In this document: piece after piece, positions 48,649-56,698 of the stretch
Layout: each line of letters begins with the position of its first letter
How positions within the stretch are numbered: the first letter of the stretch is position 1
DNA from: RGUW01 sp040399325
Lineage (GTDB): Bacteria > Cyanobacteriota > Cyanobacteriia > PCC-6307 > Cyanobiaceae
Length of the DNA stretch: 64,000 nucleotides
Assembly (NCBI GenBank): GCA_040399325.1
Contig: JBBASJ010000004.1
Span: forward strand, 1 to 64,000
Reading direction: 5' to 3'
Program-made: the position numbers and the translations under genes
The notes under the pieces: generated by a model
Database searches by the model: none
What the model was told of the DNA's origin: nothing
Seen by the model: only the letters and a program-made list of their open reading frames with translations

Positions 48649-49005
48649 ATGGCAGGCGGGCAAGAGAACCCGATGCAGCTTGAGCAGGAGCTCGAGCAGG
48701 CCCGCCGCCATGGGCGCTGGCTGGCCGATGATGAACGTGAAGCCCTGGCTCTGGCCCAGCAGCAGCAGGCCGAGACGGCCCTGGCGCAACGCCGGCAGCG
48801 GCGCAAGCTGCTGATCCTGACGGTGGTTTGCGTGCTGATCCCGCCGTTGTGGCCGTTGGCGCTGGCTCTGGTGCTCTATCGGCTGTTTCCGCGCACCACC
48901 AGGCGCTTCGGCCTGATCGCCGGTGTGATCCTGCTGGTCGGCGGAGCCTTGGTGCTGCTGCTGTTGCTCAGCCTGGTGGTGGCGATCCTGATGGCGGTGT
49001 TCTGA
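48649..49005 (+). CDS. small two-helix membrane protein (118 aa)
   Basis: ATG 48649 or ATG 48673 starts the frame. A charged, Gln/Ala-rich cytoplasmic helix (about residues 8-50, LEQARRHGRWLADDEREALA) precedes two membrane helices (about 55-75 and 88-116). The family is unknown. Its last 38 bases overlap the 3' end of the convergent RND gene. Confidence 0.55.
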   Translation: MAGGQENPMQLEQELEQARRHGRWLADDEREALALAQQQQAETALAQRRQRRKLLILTVVCVLIPPLWPLALALVLYRLFPRTTRRFGLIAGVILLVGGALVLLLLLSLVVAILMAVF

Positions 49006-52000
49006 GCAGAACCGACCGCCAGCTGCGGATCTGCAGGCCGTTCAGCTCCCAGCCCTTGATCAGCTGATAGACCACGGGCACCACCAGCAGGCTCAGGGCG
49101 GTCGAGGCCAGCAGCCCGCTGAACACCACGGTGCCGATGCTGACGCGGCTGCCGGACCCGAAGCCGCTGGCAAACAACAGCGGCAAAAACCCGGCCAATG
49201 ACGAGATCGCCGTCAGCAGGATCGGTCGCAGGCGGGCGGTGGAGGCTTCCCGGATCGCCTGCTCGAGCGGCTCCCCGGCGGCCAACCGCTGGTTGGCGAA
49301 TTCGACGATCAGGATGCCGTTCTTGGCGGCCAGGCTGACCAGCACCAGCAGGCCCATCTGGCCGTAGACATCGAGAGGCAACCCGCGCAAGGCCAGGCCT
49401 GCGCTGGCACCCAGCAGGGCCAGGGGCACCGTGACGCCGATGATCAGCGGATCGATGAAGTTCTCGTAGAGGGCGGCGAGCACCAGCAGCATCACCACCA
49501 CCCCCAGGGCAAACACCCGCACGTTGCTGCCCTGGGCCTGGTTCTCTTCGCGTGCGAGGCCAGCCCATTCGAGCGCCGTCACGCCGCCCTGCCGCTGCTG
49601 GACCTGCTCGAGAAGCGCCATCGCCTGGCCGCTGCTGATTCCGCTTTTGGGCAGGGCGCGCACGCTGATCGAGCGCACCAGGCGGGTGTGGTTGATGCTG
49701 GTGGGCCCGCTGCCCTGCTGCAGGGTCACCAGCTGGCGCAGGGGGATCAGCGTGCCCTCACGGTTCCGCACCATCAGGCTCAGCACGTCATCGGCATCAC
49801 GGCGCCTGGCCCCGTCGAGCTGCACAATCACCTTGCGCACCTGCTCGCTTTCGAAGCTGTCGTTGACGTAGTCGCTGCCAAAGCTCGCCCCCAGGGTGTC
49901 AACCACGGTGGCCAGGTCCACCCCCAGCGAGGCCAGCTGCAGGCGATCAGGGATCAGCTCCAGCTGGGGCGAGCCGGCGCTGAATCGGGTCGAGACCCGT
50001 TCAAACGCGCCGGTGGCGCGCGCAGCGGCGATGAAGCGCTGGGCCTGTTGTTCAAAATCGGCGAGGCTGAGCTGGCCATTGCTCACGTCGAGCAGTTCCA
50101 GCTCCAGTCCCCCTTCGCTGCTGAAACCCCGCACGCTCGGCGGTTCACTCAGCTGCACCACGGCCTGGCGAATCTGGCGGCGCAGTTTGCCGTTGAGTCG
50201 ATCGGCCACGGCAGCGGTGGTCTGCTCGGATCCGGTTCGCTGCTCGATCGGGGCCAGGCGCAGATAAAAGAGCCCTTTGTTGGGGCTGCTGTCGCCGAAG
50301 GAGCGACCGGCAAAGAAGGTGGCCCGGGTGATCAGCGGCTCGCTGCGCACCACGTCGCGCACCTGGTCCAGCACGGCCTGGGTCTGCTGCAGGGCCAAGC
50401 CATCCGGCAGGATCACCACCCCCCGCAGCTGGCCGGTGTCCTCCTGCGGGATGAAGCTCTTGGGCATGGCCTGCAGGGCCAGGGCCGTGATCACCATGCC
50501 GGCCAGCAGCAGCACCAGCACCTGGCGGGAGCGGGCCATGGCCCAGGCAAGCAAGCGGCCATAGGGCGCTTCAAGGCCCTCGAGCCAGCGCCGGGGCGGG
50601 TCGATCCAGCGCAGCAACCAGCGTGGTTCGGCCCGCCCGGGGCCCACGGACCGGCTGGCCAGAACCGGGGTGAAGGTGAGGGCGTTGAAGGTGGAGAAGC
50701 TGATCGCCGCACTGATCGTGATCGCGATCGGGGCATAGAGGCGCCCCACGCTGCCCCCGAGACCCAGCACCGGCACGAACACCACGATCAGCACCAGCGA
50801 GGTGGCGATCACGGCATTGCCCAGTTCGGCCATGGCCTCGCGGGCCGCCTGCAGGGGCGCCGTGCCGTTCTCGAGTCGGCGGCCGATGTCTTCGCTGACG
50901 ACGATGGCGTCATCGACCACCAGACCCGACGCCAGCACCATGCCGAACAGGGTCAGGGTGTTGAGGGACTGGCCCGTGAGGTAAAGCACGCTGAGGGCAC
51001 CGACCAGCGCCACCGGTACGGCTGCGGCGGTCACCAGGGCCAGGCGGCTGTTGCCCAGCCCCAGCAGCAACACCACAAACACCAGCACCACCGCATCCCT
51101 CAGGCTGGCGGTGGTGTTGTCGATGCTGCCCTGGACGAAGTCGGCTTCATCGACGATCAGCTGCATGGTGATGCCCGGCGGGAACCGGGGTTCCAGTTCC
51201 CTGAGGGCTTCATTGACCGCGGCGCTGACGGTGATCGCATTGCTGCCGTCGCGCTGGTTGATCACCAGGGCGACGACCGGGTTGCCGGCCAGGTTGGTGG
51301 CGATCGCGTCGTAGCTCTCGTTGCCCAGTTCGACCCGGCCCACATCGCGCAGCAGGGTGAGGCCACCGGTCTTGCCATCGCGGGCCACCACCAGCTGTTC
51401 AAACTCGGCGGGTGTGCGCAGCCTGCCTTCCATGCGCAGCGGCAGGGTGAGCTGCTGGCCCTCGGGGCTGGGGGCGTCACCGCTCTGGCCCAGGGCTGCC
51501 AGCACGTTCTGCTGTTGCAGGGCCGTGCGCACATCGCCGATGGTGAGCCCCCGCTCTTCGAGCCGCCAGGGGTCGAGCCAGAGGCGAAAGGCCAGGCTGT
51601 TGCCGCCCGAGAGGCTGACGCTGCCGACGCCTGGAACGCGTTGAATCCGGTCGCGAATGACCTGGTCGACCCAACCGCTCAGAAAGGTGCTGCCGTACAG
51701 GCGACGATCGGCCCCGAAGCTCAGCACCATGAGCACGTCGTCGGAGCTGCGCCGCACCTGCACCCCCTGGCGCGCCACCACCGCCGGCAGCAGCCGGCTC
51801 ACCACGGCTGCCTCGTTCTGGGTGTTGATCTGGTTGAGTTCGGGGCTGCCCCCGTCAAAGCTCAGGCTGATCGAGCTGCCGTTGGCCGAGCTGGTCGAAC
51901 GGATCGTGTCGAGCCGCTCGAGTCCGTTGAGCTGCTTTTCGAGAATGGCGGTCACCCCCTGCTCCACCACTTCGGGGTTGGCGCCGGGGTAAGCCGCGCG

Positions 52001-52144
52001 CACCGTGACCCGGCTGGGGGCGATCGGGGGCAGGTTCTCCACCTGCAGGGCCGGCAGGGCTACCAGGCCAGCCAGCAGCACCAGCAGGCTGCACACCAGG
52101 GTGAACACCGGCCGTTTCAGGAACGGGTCGGAGATCGATCGCAA
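48968..52144 (-). CDS. RND-family multidrug efflux pump (HAE1/AcrB type)
   Basis: The 1058-aa protein begins SISDPFLKRPVFTLVCSLLVLLAG and follows the AcrB order: first helix, periplasmic porter domain, helices with LASGLVVDDAIVVSEDI (the conserved Asp pair of TM4), a second porter half and LVLVSLAAKNGILIVEFANQ near TM10-11. It exports small molecules by proton antiport. TTG 52144 is the most likely start. No adaptor or TolC gene is adjacent, so partners must lie elsewhere. Confidence 0.9.
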   Translation of the reverse strand: MRSISDPFLKRPVFTLVCSLLVLLAGLVALPALQVENLPPIAPSRVTVRAAYPGANPEVVEQGVTAILEKQLNGLERLDTIRSTSSANGSSISLSFDGGSPELNQINTQNEAAVVSRLLPAVVARQGVQVRRSSDDVLMVLSFGADRRLYGSTFLSGWVDQVIRDRIQRVPGVGSVSLSGGNSLAFRLWLDPWRLEERGLTIGDVRTALQQQNVLAALGQSGDAPSPEGQQLTLPLRMEGRLRTPAEFEQLVVARDGKTGGLTLLRDVGRVELGNESYDAIATNLAGNPVVALVINQRDGSNAITVSAAVNEALRELEPRFPPGITMQLIVDEADFVQGSIDNTTASLRDAVVLVFVVLLLGLGNSRLALVTAAAVPVALVGALSVLYLTGQSLNTLTLFGMVLASGLVVDDAIVVSEDIGRRLENGTAPLQAAREAMAELGNAVIATSLVLIVVFVPVLGLGGSVGRLYAPIAITISAAISFSTFNALTFTPVLASRSVGPGRAEPRWLLRWIDPPRRWLEGLEAPYGRLLAWAMARSRQVLVLLLAGMVITALALQAMPKSFIPQEDTGQLRGVVILPDGLALQQTQAVLDQVRDVVRSEPLITRATFFAGRSFGDSSPNKGLFYLRLAPIEQRTGSEQTTAAVADRLNGKLRRQIRQAVVQLSEPPSVRGFSSEGGLELELLDVSNGQLSLADFEQQAQRFIAAARATGAFERVSTRFSAGSPQLELIPDRLQLASLGVDLATVVDTLGASFGSDYVNDSFESEQVRKVIVQLDGARRRDADDVLSLMVRNREGTLIPLRQLVTLQQGSGPTSINHTRLVRSISVRALPKSGISSGQAMALLEQVQQRQGGVTALEWAGLAREENQAQGSNVRVFALGVVVMLLVLAALYENFIDPLIIGVTVPLALLGASAGLALRGLPLDVYGQMGLLVLVSLAAKNGILIVEFANQRLAAGEPLEQAIREASTARLRPILLTAISSLAGFLPLLFASGFGSGSRVSIGTVVFSGLLASTALSLLVVPVVYQLIKGWELNGLQIRSWRSVLLRTPPSGSPPPG

Positions 52145-52173
52145 GACTCGGCGTTTCCGCTCCAGAGCAGGCC

Positions 52174-53664
52174 CTAGGGGTGATGGACACCGGGCAGCAG
52201 GGTGGCCACCTGGTTGGCATCGAGTCTGCCTGTCTGTTGCAGCACCTGGGTGATGCGGGTGATGTCGAGCACAGCGTGCACGCGGTAGCCCGCTGCGGCG
52301 AGACGCTGTTTGGCCTGGCGATCATGATCGCCGCCGTGGTCGAGAAACACGACCACATCGTGGACCACCAGTTCTGAGCTCTCCAGCTTGGCGATGCCCT
52401 CGAGCACGCTGCCGCCGGTGATCAGGATGTCGTCGACCACGACCACCACATCGCCGGCCTCGAAATCGCCCTCGATCAGGCGGCGGGCGCCGTGGGCCTT
52501 GACCTCCTTGCGGGGATAGATGAGCGGTTTGTGCAGCTGCAGCGACAGGCCGGTGGCGGTGGGCAGCGAGCCGTAGGGAATGCCGGCGATGCGGTCAAAG
52601 TCGAGCTGACGCAACAGCTCGCCGTAGCTGTGCAGCACCCGGTGAAAGAGGTTGGGGTCCGAGATGATCTGACGCAGGTCGACGTAGTAGTTGAAGACGG
52701 CTCCACTGGCCTGCACGTACTCCCCGAACAACAGACAGCCGATGTCGAACAGGTCGACGATCAGGGCTGCCAGGGGATCGTTGCTGGCCCCTGCCGCGGC
52801 GTTGGGCAACCACAGGTCGCAGCTCTGGGCCCCGGCCCGCTGGCGCTGGCTCTGCAGCTGCGCGCGGCAGCCGTTGATCTGCTGGCGCAGGGCATCGGCC
52901 CGCGCCGCCAGGTCGTCTTCGACCAGCAGGTTCTGGGGCAGGGGCAGCAGCAGACCGTCGCCCGCCTCGCTCAGCCCGGCCTGCAGCAGCGGTTCGAGTT
53001 GGTCTTCCTCGGCCCAGAGGCTGCGCAGCAGCAGAAACCGCTGCGGTGCCGCCTGCCGCACCGCCGCCAGCACGGCTGCGTCGCTGGTGCCGACCTCGAG
53101 CAGCAGTTGCTCAGGCGTGGCCCACAGCTGGCTTTCGCGCACGATGTGCAAAAACAGGGGCGCCTCCTCGCCGGGGTAGTGCTGCAGCACCCGTGCCGCG
53201 GGGTTCGAGCTGTGGCAGGTGATCACCACGCCCTTGTCGGGGTAGAGCAGAAACGGCGCGGCGATGTCCTGGCCCGCCAGGGGCGAGAGGGTCACCCCGT
53301 CGGCGCCGAGCTCCTTGAACAGATAGTGGGCCAGGGCCGATGAGCTGTTGAGGTCGCCATGTTTGGCGTCAATGATCAAGGGGATCTCGGGTGGCACCAG
53401 ATCGCGCACCTCGGTCAGCAGCTCCAGGCCGATCGGCCCCAGGGCCTGGTAAAAACCCAGGCTGGGCTTGAAGGCGCAGACCTGTGGCGCAGTGGCTTCG
53501 ATCACCGCCTTGATCCAATGGCGCGCCTGGCTCAGGAACGAGCGGCCCGCCAGCCCGCGCGCCGCCGCCCAGCTGGCCAGCAGCTCCGGGTTGGGATCGA
53601 GCCCGGTCACCAGCAGGCTCTGGTGGCGGCTGATGGCCTCGGTCAGCTGCACAAAAAAGGACAT
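52174..53664 (-). CDS. pyrFE: bifunctional orotidine-5'-phosphate decarboxylase / orotate phosphoribosyltransferase
   Basis: ATG 53664 is preferred over TTG 53673. The 496-aa fusion carries out the last two steps of UMP synthesis. The N-terminal type 2 OMP decarboxylase (residues 1 to about 260) shows TGLDPNPELL, FKPSLGFYQ and the catalytic IDAKHGDLNSSS. The C-terminal OPRT part shows the PRPP loop VVVVDDILITGGSVLEG and KPLIYPRKEVKAHG. It begins 5 bases after the pyrC stop, so pyrC and pyrFE form an operon. Confidence 0.95.
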   Translation of the reverse strand: MSFFVQLTEAISRHQSLLVTGLDPNPELLASWAAARGLAGRSFLSQARHWIKAVIEATAPQVCAFKPSLGFYQALGPIGLELLTEVRDLVPPEIPLIIDAKHGDLNSSSALAHYLFKELGADGVTLSPLAGQDIAAPFLLYPDKGVVITCHSSNPAARVLQHYPGEEAPLFLHIVRESQLWATPEQLLLEVGTSDAAVLAAVRQAAPQRFLLLRSLWAEEDQLEPLLQAGLSEAGDGLLLPLPQNLLVEDDLAARADALRQQINGCRAQLQSQRQRAGAQSCDLWLPNAAAGASNDPLAALIVDLFDIGCLLFGEYVQASGAVFNYYVDLRQIISDPNLFHRVLHSYGELLRQLDFDRIAGIPYGSLPTATGLSLQLHKPLIYPRKEVKAHGARRLIEGDFEAGDVVVVVDDILITGGSVLEGIAKLESSELVVHDVVVFLDHGGDHDRQAKQRLAAAGYRVHAVLDITRITQVLQQTGRLDANQVATLLPGVHHP

Positions 53665-53669
53665 CGTTG

Positions 53670-54710
53670 TCAATCCAGCAGCTGCCAGCCCAGGGTCTCG
53701 CCCGCATGGAACGGAACCAGGTCGTCAATCCGCTCAGGCACGGGCGTGGGGCGGCGCTCCAGGGTGACGCTGCCGGTGTTGAGCGGCAGTCCGTAGAAGC
53801 GGGGGCCATGCTCGCTGGCAAAGGCCTCGAACCGATCGAGGGCGTTTTCGGCCTCAAACACCGCCGCATAGCTCTCGAGGGCATGGGGGGCGTTGTAGAT
53901 GCCGGCGCAGCCGCAGGCGCTCTCCTTCGCCTCGCGGGGGTGGGGCGCCGAATCGGTGCCTAAAAAGAACCTGGGGTTGCCGCTGGTGGCGGCGGCCCGC
54001 AGGGCGATGCGGTGCAGCTCCCGCTTGGCCACCGGCAGGCAGTACAGGTCGGGCCGCAGGCCGCCGGCAAACAGGGCGTTGCGGTTGATGTGCAGGTGGT
54101 GGGGCGTGATCGTGGCGGCCAGGTTGGGCGGGCCTGTGCGCACAAAGTCGGCCGCATCGCTGGTGGTGATGTGCTCCAGCACCACCTTGAGCCCGGGATG
54201 CCGCTGCAGCAGCGGCGCCAGCACCCGCTCAATGAACACTGCCTCGCGATCGAAGATGTCGATGGCGCTGTCGGTGACCTCACCGTGAATCAACAGCGGC
54301 ATGCCGATGCGCTCGAGGGTCTCGAGCACGGGTGTGATCGCGGCCAGGTCGCGCACGCCGGCATCCGAGTTGGTGGTGGCGCCGGCCGGATACAGCTTGA
54401 CGGCGGTCAGCACCCCCTCGCGGTAACCCAGCTCCAGATCGGCCGGGTCGATGGTCTCGGTCAGGTAGGCGGTCATCAGGGGAGTGAACCCTGCCGCCAG
54501 GGCGGCGCCGCCGCGCGTGCGCACCGCCGCCACGATGCGCGCGCGGTAGTCGCGGGCCGCCGCGGTGGTCGTCACCGGTGGGCGCAGGTTGGGCATCACG
54601 ATCGCCCGGGCGAACTGCCGCGCCGTGGCCGCGGCCACCACCTGCAGCAGCGCTCCGTCGCGCAGGTGCACGTGCCAGTCGTCGGGCCGGCGGATCGTCA
54701 GGGTGTTCAT
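53670..54710 (-). CDS. pyrC: dihydroorotase
   Basis: ATG 54710 (overlapping the upstream stop by ATGA) gives 346 aa, the size of E. coli-type class II dihydroorotase. The metal motif DDWHVHLRDG is at the N-terminus. VKLYPAGATTNSDAGV carries the carboxylated lysine. LLIHGEVTD, KVVLEHITT and LGTDSAPHPREAKE complete the zinc site. It forms dihydroorotate in pyrimidine synthesis. Confidence 0.96.
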   Translation of the reverse strand: MNTLTIRRPDDWHVHLRDGALLQVVAAATARQFARAIVMPNLRPPVTTTAAARDYRARIVAAVRTRGGAALAAGFTPLMTAYLTETIDPADLELGYREGVLTAVKLYPAGATTNSDAGVRDLAAITPVLETLERIGMPLLIHGEVTDSAIDIFDREAVFIERVLAPLLQRHPGLKVVLEHITTSDAADFVRTGPPNLAATITPHHLHINRNALFAGGLRPDLYCLPVAKRELHRIALRAAATSGNPRFFLGTDSAPHPREAKESACGCAGIYNAPHALESYAAVFEAENALDRFEAFASEHGPRFYGLPLNTGSVTLERRPTPVPERIDDLVPFHAGETLGWQLLD

Positions 54711-56560
54711 CGCTCCAGCTTGGCGGCCCGTGTGGCCGATTCGAGCAGGTTCAGCTCCAGGCCCAGCCGGCGCAGGTTGTCGCTCAGGACGGTGGCCAGT
54801 TCGGGGTCGATCAGCAATTCCTGCCACGGCTCACCGATCTGCAGGGCCTGGGCGGCTTCCACCGTGCAGCCCAGGTAGCGGGCCAGGTTGCGGTGCACCT
54901 CGAACAGGGCCTCGGGTGTCAGCGCGCGCCGCAGCCGCAGCTGCAGCCGCTGGCTGGGTGGCGCCAGCTGCCCCAGCTCGATGCGCCGCAGTCCGGCCAG
55001 GGTGGCCAGCACCAGCAGCTGATCCCCCGGGTTCAGCAACAGGTCCAGGGGCGGCAGTGCCAGCACGTCGCCCCTGGAGGGTCGTCGCAGGGCAATGGTC
55101 GTGACCCCGTAACCGTTCTGAATCCTGGCCAGGCTCTGGCCGCAGAGGCTGTCATCGGCGTTGATCCGGTAGCGCACCAACAGGCCCATGGCCTCACCGA
55201 CCGGCCAGACCCCTTCGACCCGTTCACCGAAGGCGGTGGCCACGATCACATCGGCCGCCAGGCTCAGGCTGGAGATCACCGTGACCCCGCCCAGCAGCTC
55301 ACCGAGCTGTTCGGCTGCCTGTTCGGCGCTCGCCACCATGGCCAGGCGCGCCCCCGGCCAGAACCGCTGCAGGGCCAGCACGGCCTGCACATTGGCCAGC
55401 AGATCGCTGCTCAGCAGCCCGATCGAGCGCACCTCGTGATCACGCAGGCTGCGCTGCACCCGCTCGAGGTCTCGGCCGTCGGCGTCGATCGGCCAGACGC
55501 AGTACCCCTCGCGCTGCAGTTCCTGGGCCAGCGACGCGCGCAGGATGTCGCCTCCGATCAGCAGAATCGGTCGCGCCCGGCGCGGCAGCCGGGGCCGGGA
55601 CTTGAGTCCGAAGCGGGCACTGAGCAGCTGATCCAGAATCACGGCCACCAGGGCCGAGGTGAGCAGGGTGCCCAGCAGCGACAGCAGCAGGGTGCCGGTG
55701 ATGGTGAGGCCATCGAGGCCCCCGCGGCTGCCGGGTCGTGCTGCGGTGAGCACATTCACCGGATCGACGTACTCGCCCTTGAGCAGGCCCAGGGTCACGA
55801 ATACCCCGTGCTGCCAGCTGGTTCCCAGCGAAAACTGATGGATGCCGGCCACGACCACCAGCACCAGCCCCAGGCTGAGCAGCAGCAGGTTGCGGCTGCG
55901 GCGATCCAGCGCCGACCAGCGCCATCGGCGCCGGGGCTGGCGCCGGAGCTGGCCGTCTGGCTCGGTGCTGTCGATGCCGCGTTGGTGAAAGGCCAACGGC
56001 GCCACCAGCCACCCTTCCATGCCGCGCTCCAGCTGCACCGGGCGTTGAAAGCGGTGGTCCTGCCACGGCCCCTGAAACAGGGCAAAGGCGAGCCCATCGG
56101 CCTCAAACCTGGCGGCATCGTCACCGGGCCTCAGGGCCTGCAGCAGGGCCCAGCGCATCAGGCTCTGGGGATCCACCACGTTCACACCGCTCAGCCGGCC
56201 TTCGAGCAGGTCACCGAGCTGGCGCTGCTCACCCGAGGCTCGCACCACGATCTGGGCGGTGGGGTTGAGCAGCCGCACCTGCAGCGCGGCCTCGAGGTTG
56301 ACCGTGCTCTCGGAGCTCAGCAACAGCACGGCACGCGCCTCGCGCACCCCGGCCTGGCCCAGGTGATGGGGGCGGCGCATGTCACCGATCACCACCGGTG
56401 CGCTGAGGCACTGCTCCAGATCGGGCTCGCGCCAGTCGGGGGCATGGCGGTCCATGGCCAGCAGCGGCATGTCGAAGCGCCGCAGGCGTCTGAGGCAGGC
56501 CTGTCCCAGCTTTCCCAGTCCGCAGATCAGGATGGCCGGCTGGGGGGCTGGGGCTGCCAT
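54707..56560 (-). CDS. TrkA/RCK-domain potassium channel-like membrane protein
   Basis: ATG 56560 gives 617 aa. A first Rossmann RCK domain is at the N-terminus (ILICGLGKLGQACLRRL). Two membrane helices lie about 220-250 and 285-315. A second Rossmann domain follows (ILLIGGDILRASLAQEL), and then a TrkA-C part (VTTIALRRPSRGDVLALP). I see no TVGYGD selectivity filter between the helices, so it resembles CASTOR/POLLUX-like channels more than Kch. The ion is not certain. It overlaps pyrC by ATGA. Confidence 0.7.
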   Translation of the reverse strand: MAAPAPQPAILICGLGKLGQACLRRLRRFDMPLLAMDRHAPDWREPDLEQCLSAPVVIGDMRRPHHLGQAGVREARAVLLLSSESTVNLEAALQVRLLNPTAQIVVRASGEQRQLGDLLEGRLSGVNVVDPQSLMRWALLQALRPGDDAARFEADGLAFALFQGPWQDHRFQRPVQLERGMEGWLVAPLAFHQRGIDSTEPDGQLRRQPRRRWRWSALDRRSRNLLLLSLGLVLVVVAGIHQFSLGTSWQHGVFVTLGLLKGEYVDPVNVLTAARPGSRGGLDGLTITGTLLLSLLGTLLTSALVAVILDQLLSARFGLKSRPRLPRRARPILLIGGDILRASLAQELQREGYCVWPIDADGRDLERVQRSLRDHEVRSIGLLSSDLLANVQAVLALQRFWPGARLAMVASAEQAAEQLGELLGGVTVISSLSLAADVIVATAFGERVEGVWPVGEAMGLLVRYRINADDSLCGQSLARIQNGYGVTTIALRRPSRGDVLALPPLDLLLNPGDQLLVLATLAGLRRIELGQLAPPSQRLQLRLRRALTPEALFEVHRNLARYLGCTVEAAQALQIGEPWQELLIDPELATVLSDNLRRLGLELNLLESATRAAKLER

Positions 56561-56698
56561 CTGGGGTCTGGGGATCAACCCATGCTCATCGGCGGCACGG
56601 GCAGCGGCAAGCGAAACAAATCAAAAGTTCCCGGCTTCTTGTTGCCGCCTTAACGCGCGCTGTTCAAGTTGTGGGCATCTGTCTGCGTGCGCCCATCG